Positions 9,678 to 21,701 of a stretch of 64,000 bases of DNA are shown here, one piece after another. Every line of letters starts with the position of its first letter. Position 1 is the first letter of the stretch. Below the pieces are notes generated by a model. It worked only from the letters and a program-made list of their open reading frames with translations. It was not told the DNA's origin and did not search any database. Both the position numbers and the translations under genes were made by a program. Origin of the DNA: Escallonia rubra (lineage: Eukaryota > Streptophyta > Magnoliopsida > Escalloniales > Escalloniaceae); NCBI GenBank assembly GCA_033065855.1, contig JAVXUO010002900.1, positions 119,708-183,707 on the forward strand. Reading direction: 5' to 3'.

Positions 9678-12600
9678 ATGGCAACTGCAAATTCACCTTC
9701 TAAGATGCAACTGGTGAAGGGTGACCGTCTTGTGTTCTCATCATCCGATGACAATGTCATGATGAAGCAAGTTCAAGCAACTCATACTCCAGATGGCCGC
9801 GAATTTGACTTGAAACCTATCGTTTGCATCATCGAGCAGATCATACATCGCACCACCTCTGCCGTGCCTGGAGCTGTTTTGGTAAAATAATCAATCGTTT
9901 TTATTTGTAATACTTGCACTTTGCATGCCATTCGATGTTGGTAAATGCACATTATGAATTAGATTACTTACACTAGTTAGAACTTTCGTTGTGGGGTCTG
10001 TAGCAGCCGGATGCTTCGGACGAGGAGCCTCCCCAGAGTGACTTCAGTGCCTTGCTTGAAGTTTTGGCACACACAATAAGTAGAATTTCCTGCGAGGTAC
10101 ATTCCAAGTCTGTTACCGAGTGTTTATATGTTTGCCTTTTTCTTTTCGTACATAGAAAAGTTTAAGCAAATTGCATATCTTGTTAGATTTATAAGTAACC
10201 CTGTTTACCAAAATTGGCCAAGTACTGGAGAAAATGATCACATGCAGCCAAACGGTGCCGGTTGACAACTATGATGTGGCTACAGGTAGTTAGAGGGGCA
10301 AGCAAACTTGTAAGACCTAATCTGGGCAAAGAATGTCATTGCCTCCATATCAGGCCCATACAATTCCAGGTTTTTGCCATTTAGGTATCCATTTCTCTGT
10401 AAAGTGACACTCAAAGTGGCACATCCCAGAGATTCTTTAGAGGGACGCGCCTTAGCGACTTGCCTGAGCTACAGTATGTGGATTCCCAGAACCAGTTTTC
10501 AATTGGTCATCTCGCTGGGTTAGTGATGGAGCTGAAAAGAACTTGTTGGGGATGTAGCTGTTTTTGCACTCTATCCATAAACTTACACTAGTAGCAACTT
10601 CTAAAAAGGAGTGAGGCAATACTAACGTGCTACCTCTGTCGTATAGCTAGAAGATGACATCCTTATTGCAACTCACGCTTCAATCTAACAATAAAGCCCT
10701 TGTTGTTGAAACATGAAATGTGACAGATATCCTGCAAATGTTCTGGAGGTGGAGATGCACATGCAACAGCCATGACAATTTTGAACGCACTTTCATCGTA
10801 CTCATGGGATGCTAAGGTGGTGATAGCCTTAGCAGGATTTTCCGTGAACTACGCCGAGTTTTGGCTGGTTGCCCAGCTTTATCCGAGCCAACCACTCGCC
10901 AAATTAATTTCACAATTGAAGCAACTTCCATATCTACTGGAGAGTGGCATCGCATTGAAACCACGAATTGAAGCACTTAACAACCTTATAAAGGCCATAC
11001 TAGATTTAACCAAGTGCATTGTTGGGTTCAAGGAGCTCCCGTCCCAGTACATTTCCTCAGACGCACCAGAACTGCAAACCGCAATGGTTCATTTTCATAC
11101 AGCTGTTTATTGGACTATTCGAGGCATCGTCGCTTGTGCATCGATAATCATGGCCTTTGTAGGCATGGGTCAAGGGTAAGTTTTCATTATACTTCACGTG
11201 TTAAAGGCAAGCTTTTCCTTATTTTTATGATAATCGATCTGATTATTCTTAGCCCGGCTGAACTGATTTGTCTGTGAAAACTTAGAAAAGTCATTTTCTA
11301 AAGATAAAAGATCCTTTTACGTCTTAGGACACATAAGACTACGAAAGCGATCTCTTTCTATTTCAGTATTACGTGGTTTGCTCAATATTGGCTATTGGAT
11401 TGCAACTTGAAAGAAGTCAAATGCTGATTAACGCTACTGTTAGGTTCAATTCAACCTCGGAGACATGGGAGCTGGCTAGCTTGGCCAATAAGATCAGTAA
11501 CATACACAGTCACTTAATGGCGCAACTGGCTATGTGTCATCAGCACGTTGGTAAGTCCTACCCATCTATAACCTAGAGATCCCCAGGTCCCAATTCCCAT
11601 CCATCCCAAGGGCCAAGTCTCAACCCCCGCCCCGCGGGGGGGGGGGTGGAGAAACCAAAAAAAAAAAGTCCTACCCACTTAATTTTAATTTTATACTTGA
11701 ATCATGTCCATCAGTACCTACAATATACTAACTAGTAATTACTGGAAATTTCCATGAATCAGACGAGAAGAGAAATGCTGAAGCATATCAAATGCTTTTG
11801 CGCCTCTTTGACACAGTCCACATCGATAACATGAGGACTCTTAAGGCCCTGATTTACACCAAGGATGATCTGCAGCCACTATATGAGGGTTCCACCAAAA
11901 AACGGGTTTGCTTATAGCTCACTTCTGTTCTGTTGCCCCTTCTTCTCTTTTAAATTACTTCTACCTTATATGGTTCATTATATGTACAATTGGCATCAGG
12001 TTGACATTGACGTACTGAGAAGGAAGATGGTGTTACTATATATTTCAGATCTTGACGTCTCCTTTGACGAGCTAATGATTTTTACAATGTTGTACCAAGA
12101 AATGCACACGAAGCCATCCAGGCTGGAGAGCCAACATGAGGTTGTCTGGCTCCCAGTCATTGACAGGTCAACATACTGGACTGATGTAAATCAACAAAAG
12201 TTTGAACAAATACAAAGCGTAATGCCATGGTATTCGGTGTGGCACCCTTCATTGGTTGACCCAGCAGTTATCAAGTACATCAAGGAGGTCTGGCACTTTA
12301 GCAAGAAGTCTATAGTTGTGGTGTTGGATCCACAAGGGAAGGTCGTGAACACTAACGCGCTCCACATGATGTGGATTTGGGGAAGTATGGCTTTTCCCTT
12401 CACTAGCTTGAGGGAAGAAGCACTCTGGAAGGAAGAAACCTGGAGGATGGAGTTTTTGACAGATTCCATTGAACAAATGCTTGTTGATTGGGTATGGTCA
12501 CTCTCCTTAATGATTACATTGCATATTTGTGCGCACACAATTTTGGCAAATTCCAATGAAAACAATTAACTTTGTGTCAGAATTACAGAACTCTTAGGGA

Positions 12601-13561
12601 TCTGCATGCCAAAGTTTTGTATAAACCTATATGATATTGCATTGGATTTTGGAATTAGTTCTTACTTATATCTATATCCACTACCTCTCCAAGTCTCTTA
12701 ACGAGCTGAAAGATGTCAATCGGGAGTCTTATTGCATGTGGAGCCGCCCTTTCTTCAGATATGTTAGTCCGCCATAGGTCACGAATAATCAAGATCCCCT
12801 AGCTGGATCTTGATTTGCTAGGATGGAGTATATGTTGATCCTAAAGTACTTTGTTTTGATTCAAGTAGATGCAACTAAGCATAGTTTACGAGAGCATTTA
12901 TACATACTACCCGTGTGTTTTTGTTGACCTTGGAGTTGATTTTGTATTATAGATAGTAGATGGAAGGACTGTCTGCTTGTATGGAGGGGAAGATCTAGAT
13001 TGGATCCGTAAGTTTACCTCCAGCGCAAAAGCTGTGGCACGAGCTGCAGGCATCAAACTAGAGATGCTTTACGTGGGAAAAAGCAATCAAGGGCAAAGAG
13101 TTCTTAAGAATGCCACGATCATCGAAGTTGAGAAACTTAGCCACGCCTTGTCAAACCGTGATCAAATCTGGTTTTTCTGGTCGAGGCTAGAGAGCATGTG
13201 GCACTCGAAGGTGCAACAAGGCAAGTCTGTAGAGAATGATGCCATAATGCAGGAGATCATGAGGATGCTGAGCTTTGATGCCAGTGACCAAGGATGGGCC
13301 GTCATTAGCAGCGGCTCGGAGATGGTTAAAGCAAAGGGTGACACTATTTTAAGGAGTTTCAATGAACACGATATCTGGATGAACAATGCCAGAGAGAGAG
13401 GCTTCACAGTTGCACTGAATGACCACATTCGTGAGCTTCAGACTCCACATCACTGCAACCGCTTGATTCTACCTGGAATTGACAACCCGGAGAAGGTGGT
13501 TTGTGCTGAATGTGGCCGTCTAATGGAGAAGTTAACCTTGTATCGGTGTTGTACTGATTAA
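9678..13561 (+). CDS. SEOR: SEO-2: sieve element occlusion-related P-protein
   Basis: This is a full-length phloem P-protein gene. The inferred exons are 9678-9881, 10004-10096 (acceptor could be 3 bases later), 10727-11175, 11444-11550, 11763-11905, 12000-12491 and 12953-13561, giving about 698 residues. Exons 1-3 (to about residue 248) correspond to the SEO N-terminal domain, with SWDAKVVIALAGFSVNYAEFW and DLTKCIVGFKELPSQYIS. Exons 6-7 form the C-terminal half, with the family pattern VLLYISDLD, VVWLPVID, MPWYSVWHPS and WIWGSMAFPFTSLREEALW; this region has been proposed to resemble a thioredoxin fold. The protein ends in the cysteine motif VVCAECGRLMEK...YRCC. The start MATANSPSK is shared by SEO-3 and SEO-4. 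No stop or frameshift is seen in the assembled reading frame, so it is probably functional. SEO proteins polymerise in sieve elements, where they form P-protein filaments thought to help seal wounded sieve tubes. Confidence 0.92.
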
Positions 13562-14281
13562 GCCATCAAGCTTAAACTTTCCACAATTCAACTAGGGACT
13601 TTGAGTATGCTGCTTTCCACTGGCCTTCTGAATCTGGAATGCAAAATTTGCAGCCTATCTAAGTTATCTCAGATGGGGTTCTAAGGAATTCGATGAACGA
13701 GGCACCTGTCTTTTTTTTTTTATTTATTTAATTTTTGCTCTTTTCATCAAAAAAGAAAAAAACAAGGCATGAAATTATGAGTGTGTTTATGGTTTTGATG
13801 GTTGGGATATTCAACTCCATTTATAATGTTACGAATTGACAAATGAACTATTCCAGACTAAAGTACTACTCATTCTGTATGCATTTGGGCTTTTTTCCCG
13901 TCTTCACGAGATAAATTGTTCAATCTAAATTTTTTATAAATATTTTTGGAATGAAATTGTACTTTCTTGCGCAAAATAACATATACTAAAATTATAGGAT
14001 AAATCTGACACGTGTAAACATTTCATTGAAGTGAAGTAACAATTATAGGTTGAATAAATGTAATTTGGCAAGTCAGGCTAGGGAAGAACGAGTAAAATCA
14101 ACTCTTACATGTACAAGATATATTCTAAGAATATGCAAAAAGAAGTGCAAAAAATCCAACAAAACGGAGTGAATATCAATTGTGTAAAGCTAATAGATAA
14201 ATTTAAAAGAGCTCTACTTTTCTATTAGCACGCTTTTCGAAAAACAAGAAAACATATAGGGTTGTACGTTTTCACAATTTG
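13562..14281. repeat. SEO downstream block (after SEO-2), triplicated
   Basis: There is no gene here. The stretch is the 3' flank of the duplicated unit. It matches 19572-20220 after SEO-3 and 25620-26280 after SEO-4, including the phrases cttgcgcaaaataaca and aagtgcaaaaaatccaacaa. The match ends near 14252; from there SEO-2 leads into a different upstream block than SEO-3 does. Confidence 0.8.
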
Positions 14282-15510
14282 TTTAGACGGAACCTCTATA
14301 GTCTAGTCGGTACAAAGCACAATTCATGAAATTGTGGCATCATATGACGGTAGCATGTTCAAGCGAGGGTAGCATGTTCAGGCGAGGGTAGCATGTTGTC
14401 TAGTAAAATGCCTGCACTTCTGGTTGCAAGCCGCTGGAGGTGGTTGTCGGCGGTTAAAGAATGGTGGTGGTGGTCTCAAAAAAAAAAAATCCAGTTTTTA
14501 CAGTTTTTTTTTTTTCTGTTTAAAAACTGATTTTTTAAATTGGAGAAGAAAAAAAAAATGGTTACCAAACGCATTTTTTTTTAAAATTTCCAAACTGAAA
14601 AAATAACGAGCGTCAAACGTGGCCTTAATAATTACCAGTATTTCAAGCTAATGCCTCTACGTTTTTTCCTTTAGAAGTATGAAAAACTAAGTGCAGACCA
14701 CTTGAAGACGATGAAATGCTTGACAGGAATACAATCACGAAGATCTGCCCCACCGTCCCAGATCTGCTCCGCCCACCACGACTACCCATCGCCACTCAAA
14801 TATATGTACCACCGTCGCCACAGCACCACAGATTCGCCCCTCGTCGCCACCGTAACCATAGATATGCGCCGCCATCACAGTATTTATGTAGTGGGTTTCT
14901 TTACTTAGTGGTTCGGCCTGGTGATGCGGAAGGTTTTTTGATGGTGGTAGTGTTGGGATTTGATAAGGGGGAGGTGGTGGTGTTTTTGTTGTTATTCAAT
15001 CTGATAGTGTTGTGATTTGATAAGGGTTGGGTGGTGGTATTGACCGGCGGTAGTGCTTCGGGACATGGTCTGTTGGAGAAGAAAGTCAATTGTTGAAAGA
15101 AAAATGTAAAAAGAAATGAATGAAGAGGAAAAATTAACCAAAAAAAAAAACTGCTTACCAAACACATCTCATTTTTCATAACAAATCAAAACTAAATGAG
15201 GGTTTTATTTTTATTTTTTTGGTAAAATGTAAACTAAAACTTATAAGTTTCACACGCACCCTTAGTTAATTGATTATTTAATAAAACTGGATGAAGAGGA
15301 TGTAAAGAGTACAATACTCTTGAGGAATGAAGTGAGAGATAAGTTCTGTTGGAATCACTTACTGTTTCCACTTTAGCATATGAAGAGAATTTTCAGCTTG
15401 GAATTCGATTAGTTGAGAAGAATAGTGTCCTCGATGATCACGCTTTTGTTCGTCACAACTCACAAGCAAAGAATAAATCACATAAACATTGCAACGACTG
15501 TTTTCCTTAG

Positions 15511-15593
15511 TTGCAGTAGGACGTAACAATTTATTCGTTGCAGTAGGACTTAACAATTTATTCGTTGCAGTAGGACTTGGACATTTTATTGGT
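15511..15593. repeat. 27-bp promoter tandem repeat, three copies (SEO-3)
   Basis: The unit ttgcagtaggact...caatttattcg is repeated three times about 310-390 bases before the SEO-3 ATG. SEO-2 has one copy (about 9339-9366) and SEO-4 two copies (about 21337-21391), so copy number differs between the paralogues. Confidence 0.85.
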
Positions 15594-15723
15594 TTTCTTT
15601 TATGAGGCATATTGCTCTATGCTGGTCTTTTTAGTCTTGGCTAAACCGTAATTGCCACTGCTTCATTGCCATTAGATCTAGCCAGAAATGTAAATCTTCT
15701 TCCAGACTTGAAGACCATAAAGT

Positions 15724-15758
15724 TTAGACCGAATTGAAGCAAGGTACTTGATTCAGTT
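15724..15758 (+). promoter_or_regulatory. Conserved SEO upstream block (SEO-3)
   Basis: This is the counterpart of 9504-9538, with core aaggtacttgattcag. Confidence 0.5.
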
Positions 15759-15801
15759 GGCAAGTGTAGGCCTTTACTCAATTGCTACTAGCTAGGCTGA
15801 T

Positions 15802-15809
15802 TATATATA
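15802..15809 (+). promoter_or_regulatory. TATA box of SEO-3
   Basis: The string tatatata lies about 100 bases before the ATG, in the same sequence context as in SEO-2. Confidence 0.65.
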
Positions 15810-15901
15810 GCAACAAGCGAGAAACCATATGCATACCTCCATCACAATCAGTTTTGGTCTTCTTTCGTATCCCCTCAACCAACACCCCGCCTTTCCCTTC
15901 A

Positions 15902-18900
15902 ATGGCAACTGCAAATTCACCTTCTAAGATGCAACTGGTGAAGAGCGACCGCCCTTTGTTCGCACCATCCGATGACAATGTCATGATGAAGCAAGTTCAA
16001 GCAACTCATGCTCCAGATGGCCTAGAGTTTGACTTGAAACCTGTTGTTTGCATCATCGAGCAGATCATACTTCGTGCCACCTCTACCACGCCTGGAGCTG
16101 TTTCGGTAAAATAATCAATCATTTTTATTTGTAATACTTGCACTTTGCATGCCATTCAATGTTATTAAATGCACATTATGAACTAGATTACCTACACTAA
16201 TTAGAACTTTCATTGTGGGGTCTGTAGCAGTTGGATGTGGACGAGAAGCCTCCCCAGAGTGACTTCAGTGCCATGCTTGAAGTTTTGGCACACACAATAA
16301 GTACAATTTCCTGCGAGGTATAGTATACCTTCTAGGTTTGTTATCGCGTGTTTGTATGTTTGCTTTTTTCTTTTGGTACATAGAAATTTTTTGAACAAAT
16401 TGCATATCTTGTTAGATTTCCTATCCTATTTACGAAACGTATCCTAATTACCATTTGACGTTTGAATGACTCAAAGTGGCACATCCCAAAGATTCTTTAG
16501 AGGGACGCGCCTTAGCTACTTGCCTTAGCTACAGTATGTGGATTCCCAGAACCAGTTTTCAATTGGTCATCTCGCTGGGTTAGTGATGGAGCTGAAAAGA
16601 ACTTGTTGAGGATGTAGCTGTTTTTGCACCCTTCTATGCATAAACATACACTAGCAACAACTTCCTAAAAGGAGTGAGGCAATACTCAAACACACTAACT
16701 TTGTTGCATAGCTAGAAATGTCATCCTTACTGCAACTAATGCTTCTCAGTCAACAAAAGCGCCTCTCTTCAATCTAATGATAGAGCCCTTGTTAAAACAT
16801 GAAACGGGACAGATATCCTACAAATGTTCTGGAGGTGGAGATGCACATGCAACAGCCATTACAATTTTGAACTCACTTTCAGCGTACTCATGGGATGCTA
16901 AGTTGGTGATAGCCTTAGCAGGATTTTCCATGAACTACGCCGAGTTTTGGCTGGTTGCCCAGCTTTATCCGAGCCAACCACTCGCCAAATTAATTTCACA
17001 ATTGAAGCAACTTCCATATCTACTGGAGAGTGGCAGCCCATTGAAACCACGATTCGAAGCACTTAGCAATGTTATAAAGGCCGTACTAGATTTAACCAAG
17101 TGCATTGTTGAGTTCATGGAGCTCCCGTCGCAGTACATTTCCTCAGATGCACCAGAACTGCAAACTGCAATGGTTCATTTTCCGACAGCTGTTTATTGGT
17201 CTATTCGAGGCATTGTCGCTTGTGCATCAATAATCAGGACCTTTGTCGGCATGGGTCACGAGTAAGTTTTCATTATACTTCACGTGTTAAAGGCTAGATT
17301 TTCCTTATTTTTATGATAATCGATCTGATTATTCTTAGTCCGGTTGAACTGATTTGTCTGTAAAAACTAAGAAGAGTCGTTTTCTAAACCATGGCACTTG
17401 TAGACAAAAGATCATTTTTACATCTTGGACAAATAAGGCTCAGAAATCGATCTCTTTCCAATTCAGTATGGCATGGTTTGCTCAATATTGGCTATTAGAT
17501 TGCAACTTGAGAGAAGTCAAATGCTGATTAACCCTACTGTTAGGCTCAATATTACTTCAACCACGGAGACATGGGAGCCGTCTAGCTTGGACCATAAGGT
17601 CAGTAAAATACATGAGCACCTAATGAAGCAACTGGCTCTATGTCATCAGCACGTTGGTAAGTCGTACCCCTCCGTAACCTAGAGATCCCCAGGTTCCAAA
17701 ATTTGTACAGCTCAACATGGTAGTGCCATTAGTACCTACAATACACTAACTAGTAATTACTGGAAATTTCCATATATCAGACAAGAAGAGAAATGTTGAA
17801 GCATATCAAACACTTCTGCGCCTCTTTGACACAGTCCACATCAATAACATGAAGATTCTTAAGGCCCTGATTTGCACCAAGGATGATCTGCAACCACTAT
17901 ATGAGGGTTACACCAAAAAACGGGTTTGCTGATAGCTCACTCTTTTTCTTTTGTCCCTTCTTCTCTTTCGAACTATTTCTACCTAATATGGTTCATTATA
18001 TGTAAAAATGGCATCAGGTTAACATTGGCGTACTGAGAAGGAAGATGGTGTTACTATATATTTCAGATCTTGACATCTCCCTTGACGAGCTAATGTTTAT
18101 TGAAGAGTTGTACCAAGATATGCACCCGGACCCATCAAGGCTGAAGAGCCAACATGAGGTTGTCTGGCTCCCAGTCATTGACAGGCCAACACCGCGGACT
18201 GATGGGTTTGAACGTATACGAAGCGCAATGCCATGGTATTCGGTGTGGCACCCTTCATTGGTTGGCCAAGCAGTTATCAAGTACATCAAGGAGGTCTGGC
18301 ACTTTAGCACGAAGCCTATAGTTGTGGTGTTGGATCCACAAGGGAAGGTTGTGAACACTAACGCGCTCCACATGATGTGGATTTGGAAAAGTACGGCTTT
18401 TCCCTTCACTAGCTTGAGGGAAGAAGCACTCTGGAAGGAAGAAACCTGGAGGATGGAGTTTTTGGCAGGTTCCGTTGAACCAATGCTTTTTAATTGGGTA
18501 TGGTCACTCTCCTTAACGATTTCGTTGCATATGTGTGCGCACACGATTTTGGCAAATTCCAATGAGAACAATTAACTTTGTCTCAAAATTACAGAACTCT
18601 TCGGGATCTGCATGCCAAAGTTTTGTATAAACCTATATTATACTGCATTGGATTTGGACGTAGTTCTTACTTATAGCTTTATCCACTCCCTCTCCAAGCC
18701 TCTTCACGAGCTGAAAGATGTCAATCGGGAGTCTTGCATGTGGAGCCGCCCTTTCTTCAGATATGTTAGTCAGCCACAGGTCACGAATAATTAAGATCCC
18801 CTAGCTGGATCTTGATTTGCTAGGATGGAGTATATGATGATCCTAAAGTACTTTGTTTTGATTCAAGTACATGCAACTAAGCATAGTTTATGAGAGCATT

Positions 18901-19571
18901 TATGCATACTAGCCGTGTATGTTTTTATTGACCTTGGAGTTGATTTTGTTTTATAGATAAGAGATGGAACGACTGTCTGCTTGTATGGAGGGGACGATCT
19001 AGATTGGATCCGCAAGTTTACCACCGGCGCAAAAGCTGTGGTACAGGCTGCAAACATCAAACTGGAGATGCTTTACGTGGGAAAAAGCAATCCAAGGGAA
19101 AGAGTTCTCAAGAATTCCATGGCCATCGAAGCTGAGAAACTTAGCCACGCCTTGTCAGACCGTAAACTCATCTGGTTTTTCTGGGCGAGGCTAGAGAGCA
19201 TGCACCACTCGAAGGTGCATCAAGGCAAGTCTGTCGAGAATGATGTCATAATGCAAGAGATCATGAGGATGCTGAGCTTTGATGCTAGTGACCGAGGATG
19301 GGCCGTCATTAGCAGGGGATCGGAGATGGTTAAAGCAAAGGGCGACACTATGTTAAGAAGTTTCAATGAACACATTAACTGGGTGAACAATGCCAGACGG
19401 AAAGGCTTCATAGTTGCACTGAATGACCACATTTGTGAGCTTCAGAGACTACATCACTGCAACCGCTGGAATCCACCTGAAATTGGTGGTAAGAACCCTG
19501 AGGAGGTGGTTTGTGCTGAATGTGGCCGTCTAGCGGAGAAGGTAACCGTGTATCGGTGTCGTACTAATTAA
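15902..19571 (+). CDS. SEOR: SEO-3: sieve element occlusion-related P-protein
   Basis: This is a full-length tandem paralogue of SEO-2 and SEO-4. The inferred exons are 15902-16105, 16228-16317, 16813-17261, 17544-17656, 17781-17923, 18018-18497 and 18957-19571, about 697 residues, with all phases matching its neighbours. Exon 3 is almost the same as in SEO-4. Exon 6 is the most diverged of the three: four codons are missing after the VIDRPTPRTD stretch, and LVGQAV replaces LVDPAV. The C-terminal cysteine motif is altered: VVCAECGRLAEK is kept, but the final pair reads YRCRT instead of YRCCT, so one of the terminal cysteines is lost. Intron 2 (495 bases) is shorter than in SEO-2 (630) and SEO-4 (651). 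The frame is intact. The role is expected to be P-protein filament formation in sieve elements, possibly co-assembling with the other copies. Confidence 0.92.
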
Positions 19572-20229
19572 GCCATCAAGCTCAAACTTTCCACAACTCA
19601 ACTTGGGACTTTTTGAGTATGCTGCTTTCCAATGGCCTTATGAATCTGGAATGGAAAATTTGCAGCTTATCTAAGTTATCTCAGATGGGGTTCTAAGGAA
19701 TTCGATGGACGAGGCACCTTCTTTTTTGTTAAAAAAAAATTGCTCTCTTCGTCAAGAAAAGAAAAAATTAAGGCTTGAAATTATGAGTGTGTTTATGGTT
19801 GTGATGGTTGGGATATTCAACTCCAGTTATAATAATGTTAAGAATTGACTAAAGTACCAATCCAGACTAAAGTACTACTCGTTCTGTATGCATTTGCGCT
19901 TATTTCCTGTCTTCACGGGAGAAATTTTTTAATATAAATATTTTAAATTTTTTGGAATGAAATTGTACTTTCTTGCGCAAAATAACATTGCATTGAACTG
20001 AAGTAACAATTATAGGTTGAATAAGTGTAATTTGGCAAGTCAGGCCAGGGAAGAACGAGTAAAATCAACTCTTACATGTACAAGATATATTCTAAGAATA
20101 TGCAAAAAGAAGTGCAAAAAATCCAACAAAACGGAGGGAATATCAATTGCGTAAAGCTAATAGATAAATTTGAAAGAGCTCTACTTTTCTATTAGCACGC
20201 TTTTCGAAAAACAAGAAAACTTAAGTTTT
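19572..20229. repeat. SEO downstream block (after SEO-3)
   Basis: This is the 3' flank of the duplicated unit, matching 13562-14252 and 25620-26280. No gene is present. At about 20220-20230 it continues straight into the orphan METTL14 promoter copy, just as the SEO-4 flank continues into the true METTL14 promoter. Confidence 0.8.
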
Positions 20230-21137
20230 TTTTGGTGGAGAAATAGGTTTTACATCTTTTAAGATGAATTAATTAATAAACTGAGGTATCTCCTCCGTTC
20301 ACGACTTAGAAGCATACACACGTGTCTAGCTGGCTGGTACGCCACGATGTTTTCAGACCTCCACACTAATCTAACATCACATCGAACAAGTTTATTCATA
20401 ACACTTCGAGTATCTCTTATCAAATTATCGATAGACGTTAAGTGCGGGTGCACGTTGGATGCGGCATTGGGTTACACTGGGTGGATGTGGTGTAATTTCT
20501 AAATATTTATTTAAACTTTTGGTTATCGAGTTCTTTTTGGGACCGACTAGGACACGGCACGATATGTATAAAGATACTTGATGGGTGAATCCGAGGACAA
20601 AACGTAAATCGTACCGTATAGTCTAACATATGCTTTGCTGACACACTAATGGGATATAGATCCGGGGTTGAAGACTTCAGAGTCTTCAACCGAGAGCGGG
20701 GGAGAGAGAGACAGCAGAGCGGCGGCGAAGGCAACGAGGGCGACCTCCAGCGACCCCCGGCGACGACCGGCAGGTGAGTCTTCTGATTTGTTTTCTTCTC
20801 TTCCGTTTGCTACTCTCTAATTCTCTTTCAAACAAGCTCTACCTTCTCTGATTCTTCTTGCCTTAGTACTCTCCGTTACCAATTTCTTCGGTTGGGGGTC
20901 TCGGGGTAGTTCTCTCTTGGTACACTAGTGTAGTTCCATTCTATTCTATTGTTTATGTTTTTCTGTTGGGACTTGGGGGTATAAGTGACTACCAAAATCC
21001 TCCAATTCCGGCAATACACCTCTTTGGAACTTTTCTGTTTTGAAATTTTGGTGCTACTTGTATTATGATGTATTTGATGGTGGTTATGATGTATTTGGCG
21101 GTGGTTATGATGTATTTGGTGGTCTTGTAGAATGGTT
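20230..21137 (+). pseudogene. Orphan copy of the METTL14 promoter, 5' UTR exon and start of intron
   Basis: This stretch aligns along its length with about 26285-27320 upstream of the METTL14 coding exon. Shared landmarks are gtgtctagct, acgttggatgcggcat (gcgttggatgcggcat in the other copy), aaaacgtaaatcgta, gggatatagatccgggg, the GC-rich leader (gcagagcggcggcgaaggc) and the splice donor cgacgaccggcag followed by gtgagtcttctgatttg. A short minisatellite with phrase gatgtatttgg is present in both. No METTL14 coding exon follows; at 21138 the sequence switches to SEO upstream DNA. If still active, this promoter would drive transcription toward SEO-4 from an untranslated exon (about 20700-20773). 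Confidence 0.85.
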
Positions 21138-21336
21138 CTTTAAGATACTCAAGAAAGTACATTATTAAGCAGTAAAGTTCCGTTGGAATCACTTATTGTT
21201 CTCACATTAGCAAATGCAGAGAATTTCCAGTTTAGAATTCGATTAGTCGAAAAAAAAAAGTCCTCTCGAGGATCATGCTTTTGTTCGTCATAAGCAGAGA
21301 ATAAATCACGTAAACAATGCATTTACTGTTTTACTT

Positions 21337-21391
21337 GTCGCAGTAGGACTTACCATTTTATTGGTTGCAGTAGGACTTGACGTTTTATTGG
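21337..21391. repeat. 27-bp promoter tandem repeat, two copies (SEO-4)
   Basis: The unit gcagtaggactt...attttattgg occurs twice here, compared with one copy before SEO-2 and three before SEO-3. Confidence 0.8.
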
Positions 21392-21524
21392 TTTTCTTCC
21401 ATAAGGTATATTCCTCTATGCTGGTCTTTAATTTGTAGCCTCGGCTATCCCATAATCGCTACTGTTTCATTGCCATTATATCTAGCCAGAAATGGAAATC
21501 TTCTTCCAGACTTGAAGACCAAAA

Positions 21525-21560
21525 AGTTTAGACCGAATTGAAGCAAGGTACTTGATTCAG
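21525..21560 (+). promoter_or_regulatory. Conserved SEO upstream block (SEO-4)
   Basis: This is the counterpart of 9504-9538, with core aaggtacttgattcag. Confidence 0.5.
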
Positions 21561-21601
21561 TTGGCAAGTGTAGGCCTTTACTCAGTTGCTACTAAGCTGA
21601 T

Positions 21602-21609
21602 TATTTATA
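21602..21609 (+). promoter_or_regulatory. Variant TATA box of SEO-4
   Basis: The string is tatttata where SEO-2 and SEO-3 have tatatata, at the same distance (about 100 bases) from the ATG. The single change may alter promoter strength. Confidence 0.5.
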
Positions 21610-21701
21610 GCAACAAGACAGAAACCATATGCATACCTCTATCACAATCAGTTTTGGTCTTCTTTTGTATCCTCTCAACCAACACCCTGCCTTTCCCTTC
21701 A

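Larger units (their letters stand above)
14282..15890. repeat. Duplicated SEO upstream region (copy in front of SEO-3)
   Basis: This is the counterpart of 7871-7998 and 8390-9660. It holds the same GGT/CCACC-rich stretch (about 14740-15060). Between about 14430 and 14640 lies a copy-specific piece rich in poly-A and poly-T. No gene is seen; the proline- and histidine-rich open frames are low-complexity shadows. Confidence 0.75.

Noticed and set aside
11373-11443. Open frame (VCSILAIGLQLERSQ...) just upstream of SEO-2 exon 4, also seen in SEO-3 and SEO-4
   Set aside because: Including it would need an exon 3 end in a phase that no GT donor provides, and it is absent from SEO-5 and SEO-1. Splicing after ttag at 11443 gives the right phase and the conserved STSETWEL exon. 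The open frame is shared only because the copies are recent.
12191-12565. Antisense open frames over exon 6 of SEO-2 (also 18014-18571 and 24280-24591)
   Set aside because: They are mirror frames of conserved coding sequence, repeated in each paralogue, with no independent start context or family features.
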